Both the position numbers and the translations under genes were made by a program. A stretch of 63,686 nt of DNA from Clostridiales bacterium (GTDB lineage: Bacteria > Bacillota > Clostridia > Christensenellales > Aristaeellaceae). The notes under the pieces were generated by a model that was not told the DNA's origin, did not search any database, and saw nothing but the letters and a program-made list of their open reading frames with translations. The first letter of the stretch is position 1, and every line of letters begins with the position of its first letter. Shown in pieces: positions 8,951 to 17,696 of the stretch. The stretch is taken from assembly GCA_012729115.1 (NCBI GenBank), contig JAAYDR010000061.1, positions 1-63,686 of the forward strand. Reading direction: 5' to 3'.

Positions 8951-9730
8951 ATGCAGGTCACTGTGCAGGGGGTCTATGACTGGCTGGATGGGCTTGCACC
9001 CTTTGATACGGCCGAGGGCTACGATAACGCAGGCCTGCTGGTGGGTGAGGGTTCCGCTTTGGTGAGCAGAGTCCTTTTCTGCGTGGATGTTACCGACGAG
9101 GTAATCCGGGAGGCTCTCCATCAGGGCGCGGAGCTTATTGTGTCCCATCATCCCCTCATGTTCGGCGGCATCCGTCGTATTGACTATGGGACACCGGAGG
9201 GAAGAATACTCCAGGCATTGGCAGCTCACCGACTTCATCTGATCGCTGCTCACACCAACCTGGATAAGGCGCCGGGCGGCATTGGGGACAGTCTGGCTCA
9301 GGCTCTGGGCCTTACACAGATACAGTCGCTGGGGGATTACGTGCGCTTGGGCCGCTTGCCAAAGGTACTATCGGCCCGGGAGTTGGGGGAATATGTGCAT
9401 GTATGTTTGCAAGCCCCTGTGCGACGATACGGTGATGAGGATCGCCCCATATCTCTTCTGTCAGTAGGCCCCGGCGCAGCGGGGGACGGTGTGCGGGAGG
9501 CTTATCAGGGTGGAGCCCAGGCCTATATTGTGGGTGAGATCAAACATCATGAGCTGTTATGGGCAACCGCCCAGGGGCTCCTCGTGGTGGAAGCAGGGCA
9601 TTACGCCACCGAAGCGGCTGGCATGAAGGCCCTTTACGAAGGTTTTCAAACAATGGTGGCGCAACAGGATTGGTCTGTAACGCCGCTATGGTTCTCTCAG
9701 GCTCCGTTTGCCGGCGCGCTAAGCCGCTGA
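8951..9730 (+). CDS. Nif3-like dinuclear metal centre protein
   Basis: Member of the NIF3/YqfO family, whose cellular role is still poorly defined; some members have been linked to GTP cyclohydrolase I type 2 naming. The product has 259 residues, the short form without the central PII-like insert. Metal ligands are visible in SHHPLMF, AHTNLDKA and the C-terminal GHYATE. The start at ATG 8951 follows AAGGAGG by 9 bases. It sits between trmK and a coiled-coil zinc-ribbon gene, a common order in Clostridia, so it is probably co-transcribed with both. Confidence 0.9.
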   Translation: MQVTVQGVYDWLDGLAPFDTAEGYDNAGLLVGEGSALVSRVLFCVDVTDEVIREALHQGAELIVSHHPLMFGGIRRIDYGTPEGRILQALAAHRLHLIAAHTNLDKAPGGIGDSLAQALGLTQIQSLGDYVRLGRLPKVLSARELGEYVHVCLQAPVRRYGDEDRPISLLSVGPGAAGDGVREAYQGGAQAYIVGEIKHHELLWATAQGLLVVEAGHYATEAAGMKALYEGFQTMVAQQDWSVTPLWFSQAPFAGALSR

Positions 9731-9763
9731 ACTGGGCCAATCCGAGTATTCAAGGAGGTACCC

Positions 9764-10471
9764 ATGGAACAGATCCAGTTGCTGTGGCAGTTTCAACAGG
9801 CGGATATGGAGGCGGATGCGTTGGAGAGCGAGATCAAGCGCGCCCCCAACCGTTTGGCACTCATTAAGAACCGGGAATTCCTCATGGAGCAGCAGAGCGC
9901 TGTGAAACGTATGGAGGAAGAGGTTTCCGAAATGGTAGACAGGATGGACGTCATCAAGGATGCCATCAACCGTCTGGAGGAACAGCTCAGTTCATTGCAA
10001 AAGCGTGTCGCCGAGGCTCCCCCCGCCAGTTTGGAGCAGGCCAGGGAATTGAGCCATGATGCCCAAAGGATGCTAAGCGGCCTGAGCAGCTTTGAGCAGG
10101 AAATGCGGCGTATTCAAAAAGATGCCGCCGAGCGGGACCGTATGGAAAAGGACATTCGCATGAAGTACGCCAAGGTGAAGATGGAGTACGACAAGCAGAA
10201 GGTGGACTACGAGGCCGAATACAAGGAGCAGATGAAAGCTCTGGAAGAGAAACGAAGGATTGCTCAGGATAAGACCAGGGGCATCGATCCATCGCTGATC
10301 GAGCGATATCAGATCATCAAGCAGCACTGTACGCCTCCGGTTGCGAGGCTGATCGGGGATCAATGCGGAGGGTGCAACATGAGCTTGCCATCGGTCACTC
10401 TCCGAAATTTGAAGGCAGGGGCCCAGATCATTGAATGCGAAACCTGCGGGCGCATGATTATTCAGATGTAG
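9764..10471 (+). CDS. Coiled-coil protein with C-terminal C4 zinc ribbon
   Basis: The product has 235 residues. About 170 N-terminal residues are a long charged coiled coil (repeated E/K/R/Q with Leu and Met at heptad positions). The C-terminus has CGGC and CETC pairs about 25 residues apart, forming a zinc ribbon of the zf-RING_7 kind. This family often lies beside Nif3-like genes. A nucleic-acid-associated role has been proposed for relatives, but nothing in this sequence proves one. AAGGAGG precedes the start by 7 bases, and a strong hairpin follows the stop. Confidence 0.85.
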   Translation: MEQIQLLWQFQQADMEADALESEIKRAPNRLALIKNREFLMEQQSAVKRMEEEVSEMVDRMDVIKDAINRLEEQLSSLQKRVAEAPPASLEQARELSHDAQRMLSGLSSFEQEMRRIQKDAAERDRMEKDIRMKYAKVKMEYDKQKVDYEAEYKEQMKALEEKRRIAQDKTRGIDPSLIERYQIIKQHCTPPVARLIGDQCGGCNMSLPSVTLRNLKAGAQIIECETCGRMIIQM

Positions 10472-10480
10472 GTGTTGCGC

Positions 10481-10510
10481 AAGCGGGCATCGCGGAAGCG
10501 ATGCCCGCTT
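10481..10510 (+). terminator. Hairpin after the zinc-ribbon gene
   Basis: Perfect 13-bp stem AAGCGGGCATCGC / GCGATGCCCGCTT with a GGAA loop. There is no T-run behind it, so it may terminate weakly or only protect the 3' end. Confidence 0.5.
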
Positions 10511-10547
10511 ATGCATTTGAGGGCCACAGGACGGATGGAGGAGAACC

Positions 10548-11873
10548 GTGAACATTATCGACCTGATCGAAAAGAAGAAACGGGGCCAATCCCTTACCAA
10601 GGAAGAGATCGCGTTTTTCGCTTATGGCGCGGCAAAAAGGGAGATCCCTGACTACCAGCTGTCAGCATTGCTGATGGCGATTCGGCTCATGGGCATGGAC
10701 CGGGAAGAAACCGTCCAGCTAACCCTGGCCATGGCACATTCCGGTGAGATGGCCGACCTGTCCGCCATCCACGGCATTCCCACGGACAAGCATTCCACAG
10801 GAGGTGTGGGGGATACCACCACCCTTGTGCTGGTTCCCCTGGTGGCGGCCTGTGGAGTACCCGTTGCCAAGATGAGTGGACGGGGCTTGGGGCATACCGG
10901 CGGAACTCTGGATAAACTGGAGAGCATCCGGGGCTTTCAGACAGATATAAGCACCCAGCGCTTCATCGCCCAGGTGCAGAGCATCGGTTGCGCGGTGGTG
11001 GGGCAAAGCGAGGATTTGGCGCCGGCCGACAAGGTGCTGTATGCCCTCAGGGATGTGACTGCCACCGTCGACAGCGTCCCGCTCATCGCCGGAAGCATCA
11101 TGAGCAAGAAGCTGGCCAGTGGGGCCAGGGCGATTGTGCTGGATGTGAAAACCGGCGCAGGTGCTTTGATGCACTCCGTGGAGGAGAGCATACATCTGGC
11201 TCAAACCATGGTGCGCATCGGTGAGGATGCAGGACGCAGGATGATCGCTCTGGTGACGGACATGGGCGAGCCTCTGGGCAGTCATGTGGGCAACGCTCTG
11301 GAGGTCAAGGAAGCCATCGATGTGCTGGCGGGCCGGGTACAGGGTCCCTTGCTGGATATTTCCCTGGAGTTGGGCAGCCGCATGCTGCTCTTGGGCGGTG
11401 CATGCCGGGTTGTTAAGGAGGGCAAGGCCATGCTCCGCGACAAGCTGGAAAGCGGCGAAGGGCTCAGGCGCCTGGCCCAGATGATCCAGGCTCAGGGAGG
11501 CGATCCTCTCGTTTGTGAGGATGTGGGCCGTCTGCCTCAGGCCAAGGTGGTGCAGGATGTTCCTGCCCCTTTCAGCGGCTATGTTCACCACATGGATACC
11601 ACCGGCCTGGGCAGTACTGCCCAGGGCATGGGTGCTGGCCGCAGGAAGAAGACCGATTCCATCGACCATGAGGTGGGGTTTGTTCTCCATAAGCGCATCG
11701 GAGATGAGGTAAAAGCCGGGGAAGCCATTGCCACGGTCTACGCCAGGGACTACGAAAGCTCGGAATCCGCCATCCGTCAGATTCAACGGGATGTGGTAAT
11801 CACACCGGAAAAGGCACCCCCCAGCAAGCTTCTTCATGCGGTGGTCTCTGCGGAGAAAATAGAGCGCTTCTAG
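10548..11873 (+). CDS. pdp: Pyrimidine-nucleoside phosphorylase
   Basis: Splits uridine, thymidine and deoxyuridine with phosphate into the base and (deoxy)ribose 1-phosphate in the cytoplasm. The product has 441 residues, the usual size. The family signature GRGLGHTGGTLDKLE and the phosphate-binding KHSTGGVGDT are visible, as are the helical N-terminal domain and the C-terminal alpha/beta domain. The start is GTG 10548, with GGAGGA just upstream. The next genes encode a DUF5058 transporter pair and a peptidase and may be on the same transcript (32-base gap), though no functional link is obvious. Confidence 0.94.
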   Translation: MNIIDLIEKKKRGQSLTKEEIAFFAYGAAKREIPDYQLSALLMAIRLMGMDREETVQLTLAMAHSGEMADLSAIHGIPTDKHSTGGVGDTTTLVLVPLVAACGVPVAKMSGRGLGHTGGTLDKLESIRGFQTDISTQRFIAQVQSIGCAVVGQSEDLAPADKVLYALRDVTATVDSVPLIAGSIMSKKLASGARAIVLDVKTGAGALMHSVEESIHLAQTMVRIGEDAGRRMIALVTDMGEPLGSHVGNALEVKEAIDVLAGRVQGPLLDISLELGSRMLLLGGACRVVKEGKAMLRDKLESGEGLRRLAQMIQAQGGDPLVCEDVGRLPQAKVVQDVPAPFSGYVHHMDTTGLGSTAQGMGAGRRKKTDSIDHEVGFVLHKRIGDEVKAGEAIATVYARDYESSESAIRQIQRDVVITPEKAPPSKLLHAVVSAEKIERF

Positions 11874-11905
11874 CAAATCCAAAAGATAACATAGGAGGGA
11901 TCCGG

Positions 11906-12637
11906 ATGCCATTTGATGTGAATTCAGGCTTCCTGTACCTGGTGACCGGCATGATTATTGTGTTTGTCATCGCCCAATCCCTGTTTTTCATGGGAAAGGC
12001 CGTCAAGCGGGCCAAGCATCTGGGCATCTCCCGGCAAACCATCCGCAGCACCATTCTCTCCAGCGGCTTATTCTCCCTGGTTCCGGCCGTCTCCATTCTG
12101 CTGGGTGTTATCTCCCTGAGCCAGTTTATCGGGCTGCCCCTTCCCTGGTTACGGCTGTCCGTCATTGGCGCAGTAACCTATGAATTGCCGGCTGCGGCAA
12201 CCGCTGCCGCCACCATGGGGGTGGATGTGACCCGGAATGTCCGGCTTATTACCGATCCCAAGATATTCACCAACATCGCCTGGGTTATGACCCTGGGCAT
12301 CCTTTCCGGACTGGTTCTCATCCTGTTTGGTCTCAAGAAAATTCAAAATGGTATGCATTCCATAACAGGCAAGGACAAACGATGGGGCGATATCCTCATG
12401 GACGCCCTGTTTCTGGGCATGATATCCGCTTTCGTGGGCATGCTCTTTTCCCAAATCCGCACGGGTTTACCGGGCTTCATTCCCATTGTGGTGGCCCTTT
12501 GCTCCGCTGCGCTCATGGCCATCTGCGGCATCCTGATCAAGAAATGCAAATGGGCCTGGCTGGAGCAGTACGCCCTGCCTCTTTGCATGCTGGGGGCCAT
12601 GGCGCTGAGCATTCCCATCACCGGATGGATGTCATAA
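11906..12637 (+). CDS. DUF5058 family membrane protein
   Basis: The product has 243 residues with about six to seven hydrophobic helices. The segment LPLPWLRLSVIGAVTYE is typical of DUF5058 as I recall it. The function is not established; the family is treated as a putative transporter. A second polytopic protein follows after 13 bases and a membrane-anchored M20 peptidase after that, which suggests a two-component carrier that supplies the peptidase or exports its product. GGAGGG precedes the start by 7 bases. Confidence 0.7.
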   Translation: MPFDVNSGFLYLVTGMIIVFVIAQSLFFMGKAVKRAKHLGISRQTIRSTILSSGLFSLVPAVSILLGVISLSQFIGLPLPWLRLSVIGAVTYELPAAATAAATMGVDVTRNVRLITDPKIFTNIAWVMTLGILSGLVLILFGLKKIQNGMHSITGKDKRWGDILMDALFLGMISAFVGMLFSQIRTGLPGFIPIVVALCSAALMAICGILIKKCKWAWLEQYALPLCMLGAMALSIPITGWMS

Positions 12638-12650
12638 GGAGGGAAGAGAG

Positions 12651-13364
12651 ATGAGCCTGAAGAAAGCGGTTCCGTTTTCCGAGTATGAGAGCAGCGTCCA
12701 TGTGTATGGGCGGATTTGGATGGCCTTGGCGCTGCTGCTGATGATCGCCGCGCCCGTTGCCATGTGTGTTTATTTTGACGCCTGGCCCGACGGCGTCTAT
12801 CTCCTTAAAGGTCTGCTGGGGGTCGCTCCCATGTTTTGGACAGTGGGCATCATCGAGGTGCTCACCTATGCGCCCATGCTGGGCACCAGCGGAACCTACC
12901 TGGCCTTTGTTACCGGCAACCTGACCAATTTGAAGGTTCCCTGCGCCCTCAACGCCATGGAAGCGGCCAAGATCAAGCCCGGCACCGAGGAAGGGGAAGC
13001 CATCTCCACCATTGCTGTGGCTTCCAGTTCCATTGTAACCACGTTGGTCATCGCTCTGGGGGTGCTTGGCCTCAATTTCCTGCAGCCTGTGCTGGAGTCT
13101 CCCACTTTGAAGCCCGCTTTTGACAACATCCTGCCCGCCCTGTTCGGGGCCCTGGGTGCGGTGTTCGTCAGCAAGAATTTGAAACTGGCAGTGGCACCGC
13201 TGGTGTTTATGGTGGTCCTGTTTCTGTTGGTGCCGGGCTTGTCCAAAAGCGTGGGCATTCTGGTGCCTGTGGGTGCGCTGATTGCCATCGGTGTGGCGCG
13301 GATTCTGTACAAGAAGGGTCTGCTTGGCGGCAAGGACGAAAAGGCTGCCCACGCCGACGCTTAG
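12651..13364 (+). CDS. Polytopic membrane protein, partner of the DUF5058 protein
   Basis: The product has 237 residues with about six hydrophobic segments. The N-terminus is cytosolic-looking (SLKKAVPFSEYESSVHVYGR) and the C-terminus is charged. No catalytic motif is seen. It lies 13 bases after the DUF5058 gene with a good ribosome binding site (AAGGAGGG) and 21 bases before the M20 peptidase gene, so the three are almost certainly co-translated. Family name not recalled; a small-molecule carrier role is inference from context. Confidence 0.65.
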   Translation: MSLKKAVPFSEYESSVHVYGRIWMALALLLMIAAPVAMCVYFDAWPDGVYLLKGLLGVAPMFWTVGIIEVLTYAPMLGTSGTYLAFVTGNLTNLKVPCALNAMEAAKIKPGTEEGEAISTIAVASSSIVTTLVIALGVLGLNFLQPVLESPTLKPAFDNILPALFGALGAVFVSKNLKLAVAPLVFMVVLFLLVPGLSKSVGILVPVGALIAIGVARILYKKGLLGGKDEKAAHADA

Positions 13365-13385
13365 CAACGGAAGGAGGGGAACCCC

Positions 13386-14819
13386 GTGATTGTGTTTTGG
13401 ATTGTCTTTGGGCTTTTTCTCTGCTTTCTGGCCGTGTTGGTGATTCGTGCGCTGGGGTTTAAACCCAAGGAAAGTCCTCCGCCGGAGCCCATCCCCGTGA
13501 CGGTGGGGGCGGAAGCGGCAATCAGACGCTTTCAGGCTCTGATTCAGAAGAGAACTGTCAGCTATGTGGATCGGGGCAGGATGGATGAAAGCGAGTTTGA
13601 GGCCTTCCGGGAGATGCTCGCCACATTGTATCCGGCGGTTCACGCCACATGCACCCGGGAGTTGATCGGCCCGGGGGGGCTGCTGTATACCTGGAAGGGC
13701 AAGAGCAGTGAGGCGCCTTCCGTGCTGATGGCCCATTACGATGTGGTTCCCGCGAAGGAGGAAGAATGGCAGGAACCGCCCTTCTCCGCTGTGATCAGGG
13801 ACGGCGAGATTTGGGGCCGGGGGACGCTGGACACCAAATGTACCCTGCACGGAATTCTTGAGGCTGCCGAGCAGCTGATTCAAGAGGGCTTCCGGCCGGA
13901 AAACGATCTCTACTTTGCCTTTGGAGGAGATGAAGAGGTGATGGGGGCGGATGCGCCTTCTATCGTCGGGGAGCTTGAGTCCCGGGGTGTGAAGCCCGCC
14001 TTTGTGCTGGACGAGGGCGGAGCCATTGTGGAGGGCGTGTTTCCCGGTGTAAAGCAGAGCGCGGCACTCATCGGCATCGCGGAAAAGGGCGCGGTTTCCA
14101 TGGATGTTACTGCCACGGGCAAGGGCGGCCATGCCAGCACCCCTCCGGTGCGCCAGAGTCTGGCGGTGCTTGCCAGAGCCATTGGACGGTTGGAAAAGCC
14201 CATGCCCTTCACCCTCACCAAGCCCGCGCTGGAACTTTTTGACATCATGGGGCGGCATTCCGGTTTCGCTCTCCGGTTGATTTTCGCAAATCTGTGGTGC
14301 TTCGCCCCGCTGCTGAACCTGATCTGCAAAAAGGGCGGCGGCGAACTGAACGCCATGGTGCGCACCACCTGTGCCTTTACCATGGCCAAAGCGGCCGATG
14401 CTTACAATGTCCTTCCCAGGGAATCCACCGCAGGGGTCAACCTGCGGCTGATCTGCGGTGATACGATGGAGCGGGTGAAGGCCCGCATGGAAAAGGTCAT
14501 TGCCGATTCCAACGTGAAGCTGACGATCCGCCAGGGCCAGGACCCGTCCCCGGTTTCCAAGACCTGCGATGCGGCCTGGAATCGGCTGGAGAGCGCCATC
14601 CGTCAAACCTATCCCCAGGTGCTGGTATCGCCCTATCTGATGGTGGCGGCCACGGACAGCCGCCATTTCTGCCGAATCAGCGAGAATGTATACCGTTTTG
14701 GCGGCATGCCCCTCACCAAGGAACAGCGGGGGCTGATCCATAATGCGGATGAACGGATACCCGTGGCATTGGTGAAGGAGTATATCGCCTTCTTCACGCG
14801 GCTGATCCGCCTGAGTTGA
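13386..14819 (+). CDS. Membrane-anchored M20 family metallopeptidase
   Basis: Dizinc amidohydrolase or carboxypeptidase. The product has 477 residues. One hydrophobic helix (about 1-25) should anchor it in the membrane. The metal-site motifs are in family order: MAHYDVVP, WGRGTLDTK, GGDEEVMG, DEGG and a late IHNADE. The insert with GKGGHAS corresponds to the dimerisation/lid domain. The start is GTG 13386, following GGAGGGG. It ends the operon with the DUF5058 pair, so the substrate is probably a peptide or acylated amino acid moved by that pair. The terminator lies inside the 3' end of the convergent gene. Confidence 0.85.
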   Translation: MIVFWIVFGLFLCFLAVLVIRALGFKPKESPPPEPIPVTVGAEAAIRRFQALIQKRTVSYVDRGRMDESEFEAFREMLATLYPAVHATCTRELIGPGGLLYTWKGKSSEAPSVLMAHYDVVPAKEEEWQEPPFSAVIRDGEIWGRGTLDTKCTLHGILEAAEQLIQEGFRPENDLYFAFGGDEEVMGADAPSIVGELESRGVKPAFVLDEGGAIVEGVFPGVKQSAALIGIAEKGAVSMDVTATGKGGHASTPPVRQSLAVLARAIGRLEKPMPFTLTKPALELFDIMGRHSGFALRLIFANLWCFAPLLNLICKKGGGELNAMVRTTCAFTMAKAADAYNVLPRESTAGVNLRLICGDTMERVKARMEKVIADSNVKLTIRQGQDPSPVSKTCDAAWNRLESAIRQTYPQVLVSPYLMVAATDSRHFCRISENVYRFGGMPLTKEQRGLIHNADERIPVALVKEYIAFFTRLIRLS

Positions 14820-14834
14820 CAGGCAGAGCATCCC

Positions 14835-15515
14835 TTACCCCTTTATCCGCACCCTGCGCCCAAAGGTAAAGGGTGCGGTGTTTTCTTGAAAATGTTTATA
14901 GAAAGAACCCAGAAGTGCCAGAATCAGCATGGCCAGCAGCTCCAGGGAATAAAGGTAACCCACTCCGCCCCCTCTTGCCAGCCATTCCAGGGGTGTCCCC
15001 GTGGGAGGCTTGGCAAGAAACATGTAGTTTGTATCAAACAGGCTGTTAAAGGTGGCCACCAACAACAGGTATCCGTTGGCGCACAGGAATACCGGGCGAT
15101 AATCACTGGGCCAGGGGAAACCCCGCAGGTGTAAAAACAGAGGTCCGCAGAGGATCAGAACATGCAGGCGAAAGAAGGCGGAGGCCATCAGCAAGGGGTG
15201 CCTGCTCCCTGCAATAGCCGGAAAGCAAAGAGCCAAGAAGGCGCAGGGAGCCCCCAGGAACATTGAGAAATCATACAGGGATCGGCTTGGTCGCAACAGC
15301 ATGGGCACGGTAAGAAGCCCCATCATGGCGCACAGGTGCAGCGGCACGGCTGTACCTATGTGAAGCTGGCCCACGTCCGCCAGCAGCAGCAGTTGCGTTC
15401 CCATGGACAGCAGGATGCCCAGGCTCAGCACCCACGGCCAGAGGGCAGCGCGCTTATCCTCCCTGGCGGCCCACCAGGTGAGTCCGCCCCATATAAACAG
15501 CTGAACCCATCGCAT
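14835..15515 (-). CDS. TIGR02206/YwaF family membrane protein
   Basis: The product has 226 residues with about six hydrophobic helices. The conserved features PLHLC in the middle and NYMFL.P later match the TIGR02206 (YwaF) group of uncharacterised integral membrane proteins. I start it at ATG 15515 (MRWVQLF), because an upstream in-frame start at 15578 would fall inside the terminator of the neighbouring rodA operon. The C-terminal 40 bases overlap the terminator of the convergent M20 gene. No function is proposed. Confidence 0.72.
   Translation of the reverse strand: MRWVQLFIWGGLTWWAAREDKRAALWPWVLSLGILLSMGTQLLLLADVGQLHIGTAVPLHLCAMMGLLTVPMLLRPSRSLYDFSMFLGAPCAFLALCFPAIAGSRHPLLMASAFFRLHVLILCGPLFLHLRGFPWPSDYRPVFLCANGYLLLVATFNSLFDTNYMFLAKPPTGTPLEWLARGGGVGYLYSLELLAMLILALLGSFYKHFQENTAPFTFGRRVRIKG
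14847..14887 (+). terminator. Terminator of the pdp/DUF5058/M20 unit
   Basis: Perfect 9-bp stem CCGCACCCT / AGGGTGCGG followed by TGTTTTCTT. It lies within the 3' end of the convergent TIGR02206 gene. Confidence 0.65.
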
Positions 15516-15576
15516 GCGAATGCATCCCCCCGTCAGTCTCCCTGTGTTATTGTGCGTGAAAAGCATTCCATCAAGC

Positions 15577-15607
15577 AAAAAAGGAGCAGGAAATCAATTC
15601 CTGCTCC
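15577..15607 (-). terminator. Terminator of the maf-mre-rodA operon
   Basis: Perfect 9-bp stem GGAGCAGGA / TCCTGCTCC; read on the minus strand it is followed by TTTTTTGC. It starts about 55 bases past the rodA stop. Confidence 0.85.
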
Positions 15608-15661
15608 CAATGGATGGGATCTGCGAGCCATGATCATCCAAAGTGGGGATGAGCCACCATG

Positions 15662-16864
15662 TTATCTCAGATATTTCGGCTTCACGGAGGTCTGGGGCGT
15701 AAGCCTTGCGCTGCCGGTGATGCTGCGGTTCTTGGTGACATTCAGCACCAGACCGATTCCGGCCATGTTGGTGACCAGGTTGCTGCCACCATAGCTGATA
15801 AAGGGCAAGGGAATGCCGGTCACCGGCATAAGCCCGGCATTCATCCCTACGTTCTCAAAAATGTGGAAGAGCATCATGGCCATGACGCCAATAATGATCA
15901 TCTGTCCAAAGCGGTCCGTGGTGTAGAAGGACAGGTAGAGCATGCGCAGGATCAGCAGCAGGTAGGTCAGGAGCAGAATCAGGCTGCCCACGAACCCGAA
16001 AGCCTCGCCGATGGTGGAATAGATAAAATCCGTCCAGTCCTCCGGCACATAGTCCAGCTGGCTGAAACTGCCCTGAACGAATAAACCCAGGCCGTTCATT
16101 CCGCCGGAACCGATGGCCATTTTTGCGTTGTCCACCTGATAGGTGGCATTTTTGTCCACCAGGGCAGGATTAACGAAGGAGAGGATTCGGTCCAGGCGGT
16201 AGTTGCCCGTTCCGGAGGCCATGGAAACGCCGTAGAGGATTGCGATAGCGATTACGCCCACCGCGATAATCCCTCCCAGGATCCTGAGGCGAACGCCGCC
16301 GAAGAAAAGCATCACGCCAAAGACGAAAATCATCACCAGCACCGAGCCCATTTCGCCCTGGGCCAGGGTGAACACCCAGGGAACGCCCATGAGCAGGGCC
16401 AGGCGCAGCGCACCGTTCATGGTGCCCAGTGGGTCCTCGTTGTTTTCCAGATGCTTGGCAGTAATAATGATGCAGGCCAGCTTTACAAACTCCGAGGGCT
16501 GGAGCGTGTAATCCCACAGGATGCTGATCCATGCCTTCACACCTTCTGCAGAGCTGCCTACCAGGGCCACCAGCAGCAGCCCCAGGGCGATGTAGTAAAA
16601 CAGCGCAGAGTACCGCCTGATAAACTCATAGGGGAAAAAGGTGATGACACCTATGACGATGGGGGAGATCAGGAAGAAGATCGCCTGCCGCATACCATAG
16701 CGGGAGGCCACGATGTAGTTGAGCAGGGTATCTTCGGCCGGGGATGCCGTGTTGAAGGTGGCAACGGAGACGCACAGAACCCCAAAGGCGGCCAGCCCAA
16801 ACACCAATATGGTGAGAGGAATGTCAAAATGGGCCCGGGAGCGTCTGGATTCATTGATCATCAT
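15662..16864 (-). CDS. rodA: Peptidoglycan glycosyltransferase RodA (SEDS family)
   Basis: Polymerises lipid II into glycan strands during cell elongation, paired with the transpeptidase PBP2 encoded three genes upstream in the same unit (mrdA). The product has 400 residues with about ten membrane helices. SEDS hallmarks are present: LQPSEFVKL, the catalytic-loop region YVPEDWTDFIYSTIGE, and GLMPVTGIPLPFISYGGSN near the C-terminus. It is the last gene of the unit and is followed by a strong terminator. The start is ATG 16864 or the adjacent ATG 16861; GGAGG is about 12 bases upstream. Confidence 0.92.
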   Translation of the reverse strand: MMINESRRSRAHFDIPLTILVFGLAAFGVLCVSVATFNTASPAEDTLLNYIVASRYGMRQAIFFLISPIVIGVITFFPYEFIRRYSALFYYIALGLLLVALVGSSAEGVKAWISILWDYTLQPSEFVKLACIIITAKHLENNEDPLGTMNGALRLALLMGVPWVFTLAQGEMGSVLVMIFVFGVMLFFGGVRLRILGGIIAVGVIAIAILYGVSMASGTGNYRLDRILSFVNPALVDKNATYQVDNAKMAIGSGGMNGLGLFVQGSFSQLDYVPEDWTDFIYSTIGEAFGFVGSLILLLTYLLLILRMLYLSFYTTDRFGQMIIIGVMAMMLFHIFENVGMNAGLMPVTGIPLPFISYGGSNLVTNMAGIGLVLNVTKNRSITGSARLTPQTSVKPKYLR

Positions 16865-16895
16865 CGATTAAGCGTTCCTCCCTGAGATATGTCCT

Positions 16896-17669
16896 CTATC
16901 CGCTAAAGCCAAAAAGCTGTCGCCTGACCTTGGGCTGGGGCATGGTTACATATTCGCCCATAAAGCGCTTTGCGATGCGTTCAACCGCATCCCTGGCCGG
17001 ACATCTGGCGTCCATCAGGCTTTGGTGGCGGCTGAAAGCCCGAAGGACTTCCGGGTCCTCAGGTACATAGCCCAGCAGCGGCACATCCAGGTTCAAGGCC
17101 ACGGTTTGGGGGCTGTACATGTATCCACTGCGCACCATATCGGCGCGGATCCGGTTGACGACCAGCATAGGAGAGGGCTTGTCCCCTTTACGGATCAGCG
17201 AGATGAGCCGTTCTGCGTCCCGCATGGCAATGTCGTCCGCCGTGGTGACCAGCAAGGTCTGGTCCGCGCAGGATAATATGTTTTGCATTCCCTGGTCCAC
17301 TCCGGCCGGCGCGTCAATCAAGATGTAGGAAAAATGCTTGCGAAGCCTGCGGATCACCTGCGCCCAATCCTCCGCGGTCAGATCCGATGCACAGTGCATC
17401 TGGGCCGCGGGAAGCAAGGACAGAAAGGGCAGCTGGGGGTCCTGGACAAGGGCGTAGCGCAGTTTGCAATCCTTTTGCACCACGTCCACCACATCGTAGA
17501 TCACCTTGCTTTCCATGCCCAGCATCAGGTCCAGATTCCGAAGGCCAATGTCAGCATCCACAGCAACTGTCTGCATCTGCCGCTTGGCAAGGGCCGCCGC
17601 CATGGCGGAGGTAATGAAGGATTTTCCGACGCCTCCCTTGCCGGAGGCGATCATCCATACCTGACTCAT
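16896..17669 (-). CDS. minD: Septum site-determining ATPase MinD
   Basis: ParA/MinD-type membrane-associated ATPase that normally positions the division septum with MinC. The product has 257 residues. Deviant Walker A KGGVGKS at the N-terminus, the switch motif DADIGLRNLD and DAPAG are visible. The last 14 residues (PKVRRQLFGFSG) form a basic amphipathic tail like the MinD membrane-targeting sequence. The start at ATG 17669 is 8 bases from AAAGGGGG; ATG 17675 is too close. It lies between mrdA and rodA, where minC-minD-minE usually occur, but neither minC nor minE is here. Confidence 0.9.
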   Translation of the reverse strand: MSQVWMIASGKGGVGKSFITSAMAAALAKRQMQTVAVDADIGLRNLDLMLGMESKVIYDVVDVVQKDCKLRYALVQDPQLPFLSLLPAAQMHCASDLTAEDWAQVIRRLRKHFSYILIDAPAGVDQGMQNILSCADQTLLVTTADDIAMRDAERLISLIRKGDKPSPMLVVNRIRADMVRSGYMYSPQTVALNLDVPLLGYVPEDPEVLRAFSRHQSLMDARCPARDAVERIAKRFMGEYVTMPQPKVRRQLFGFSG

Positions 17670-17696
17670 GGGCATTCCCCCTTTCTGAAAAACGGG

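Noticed and set aside
12618-14831. 737-codon minus-strand open frame opposite the membrane protein and M20 genes
   Set aside because: Same reason: no recognisable domain, and the plus-strand genes have clear motifs and ribosome binding sites.
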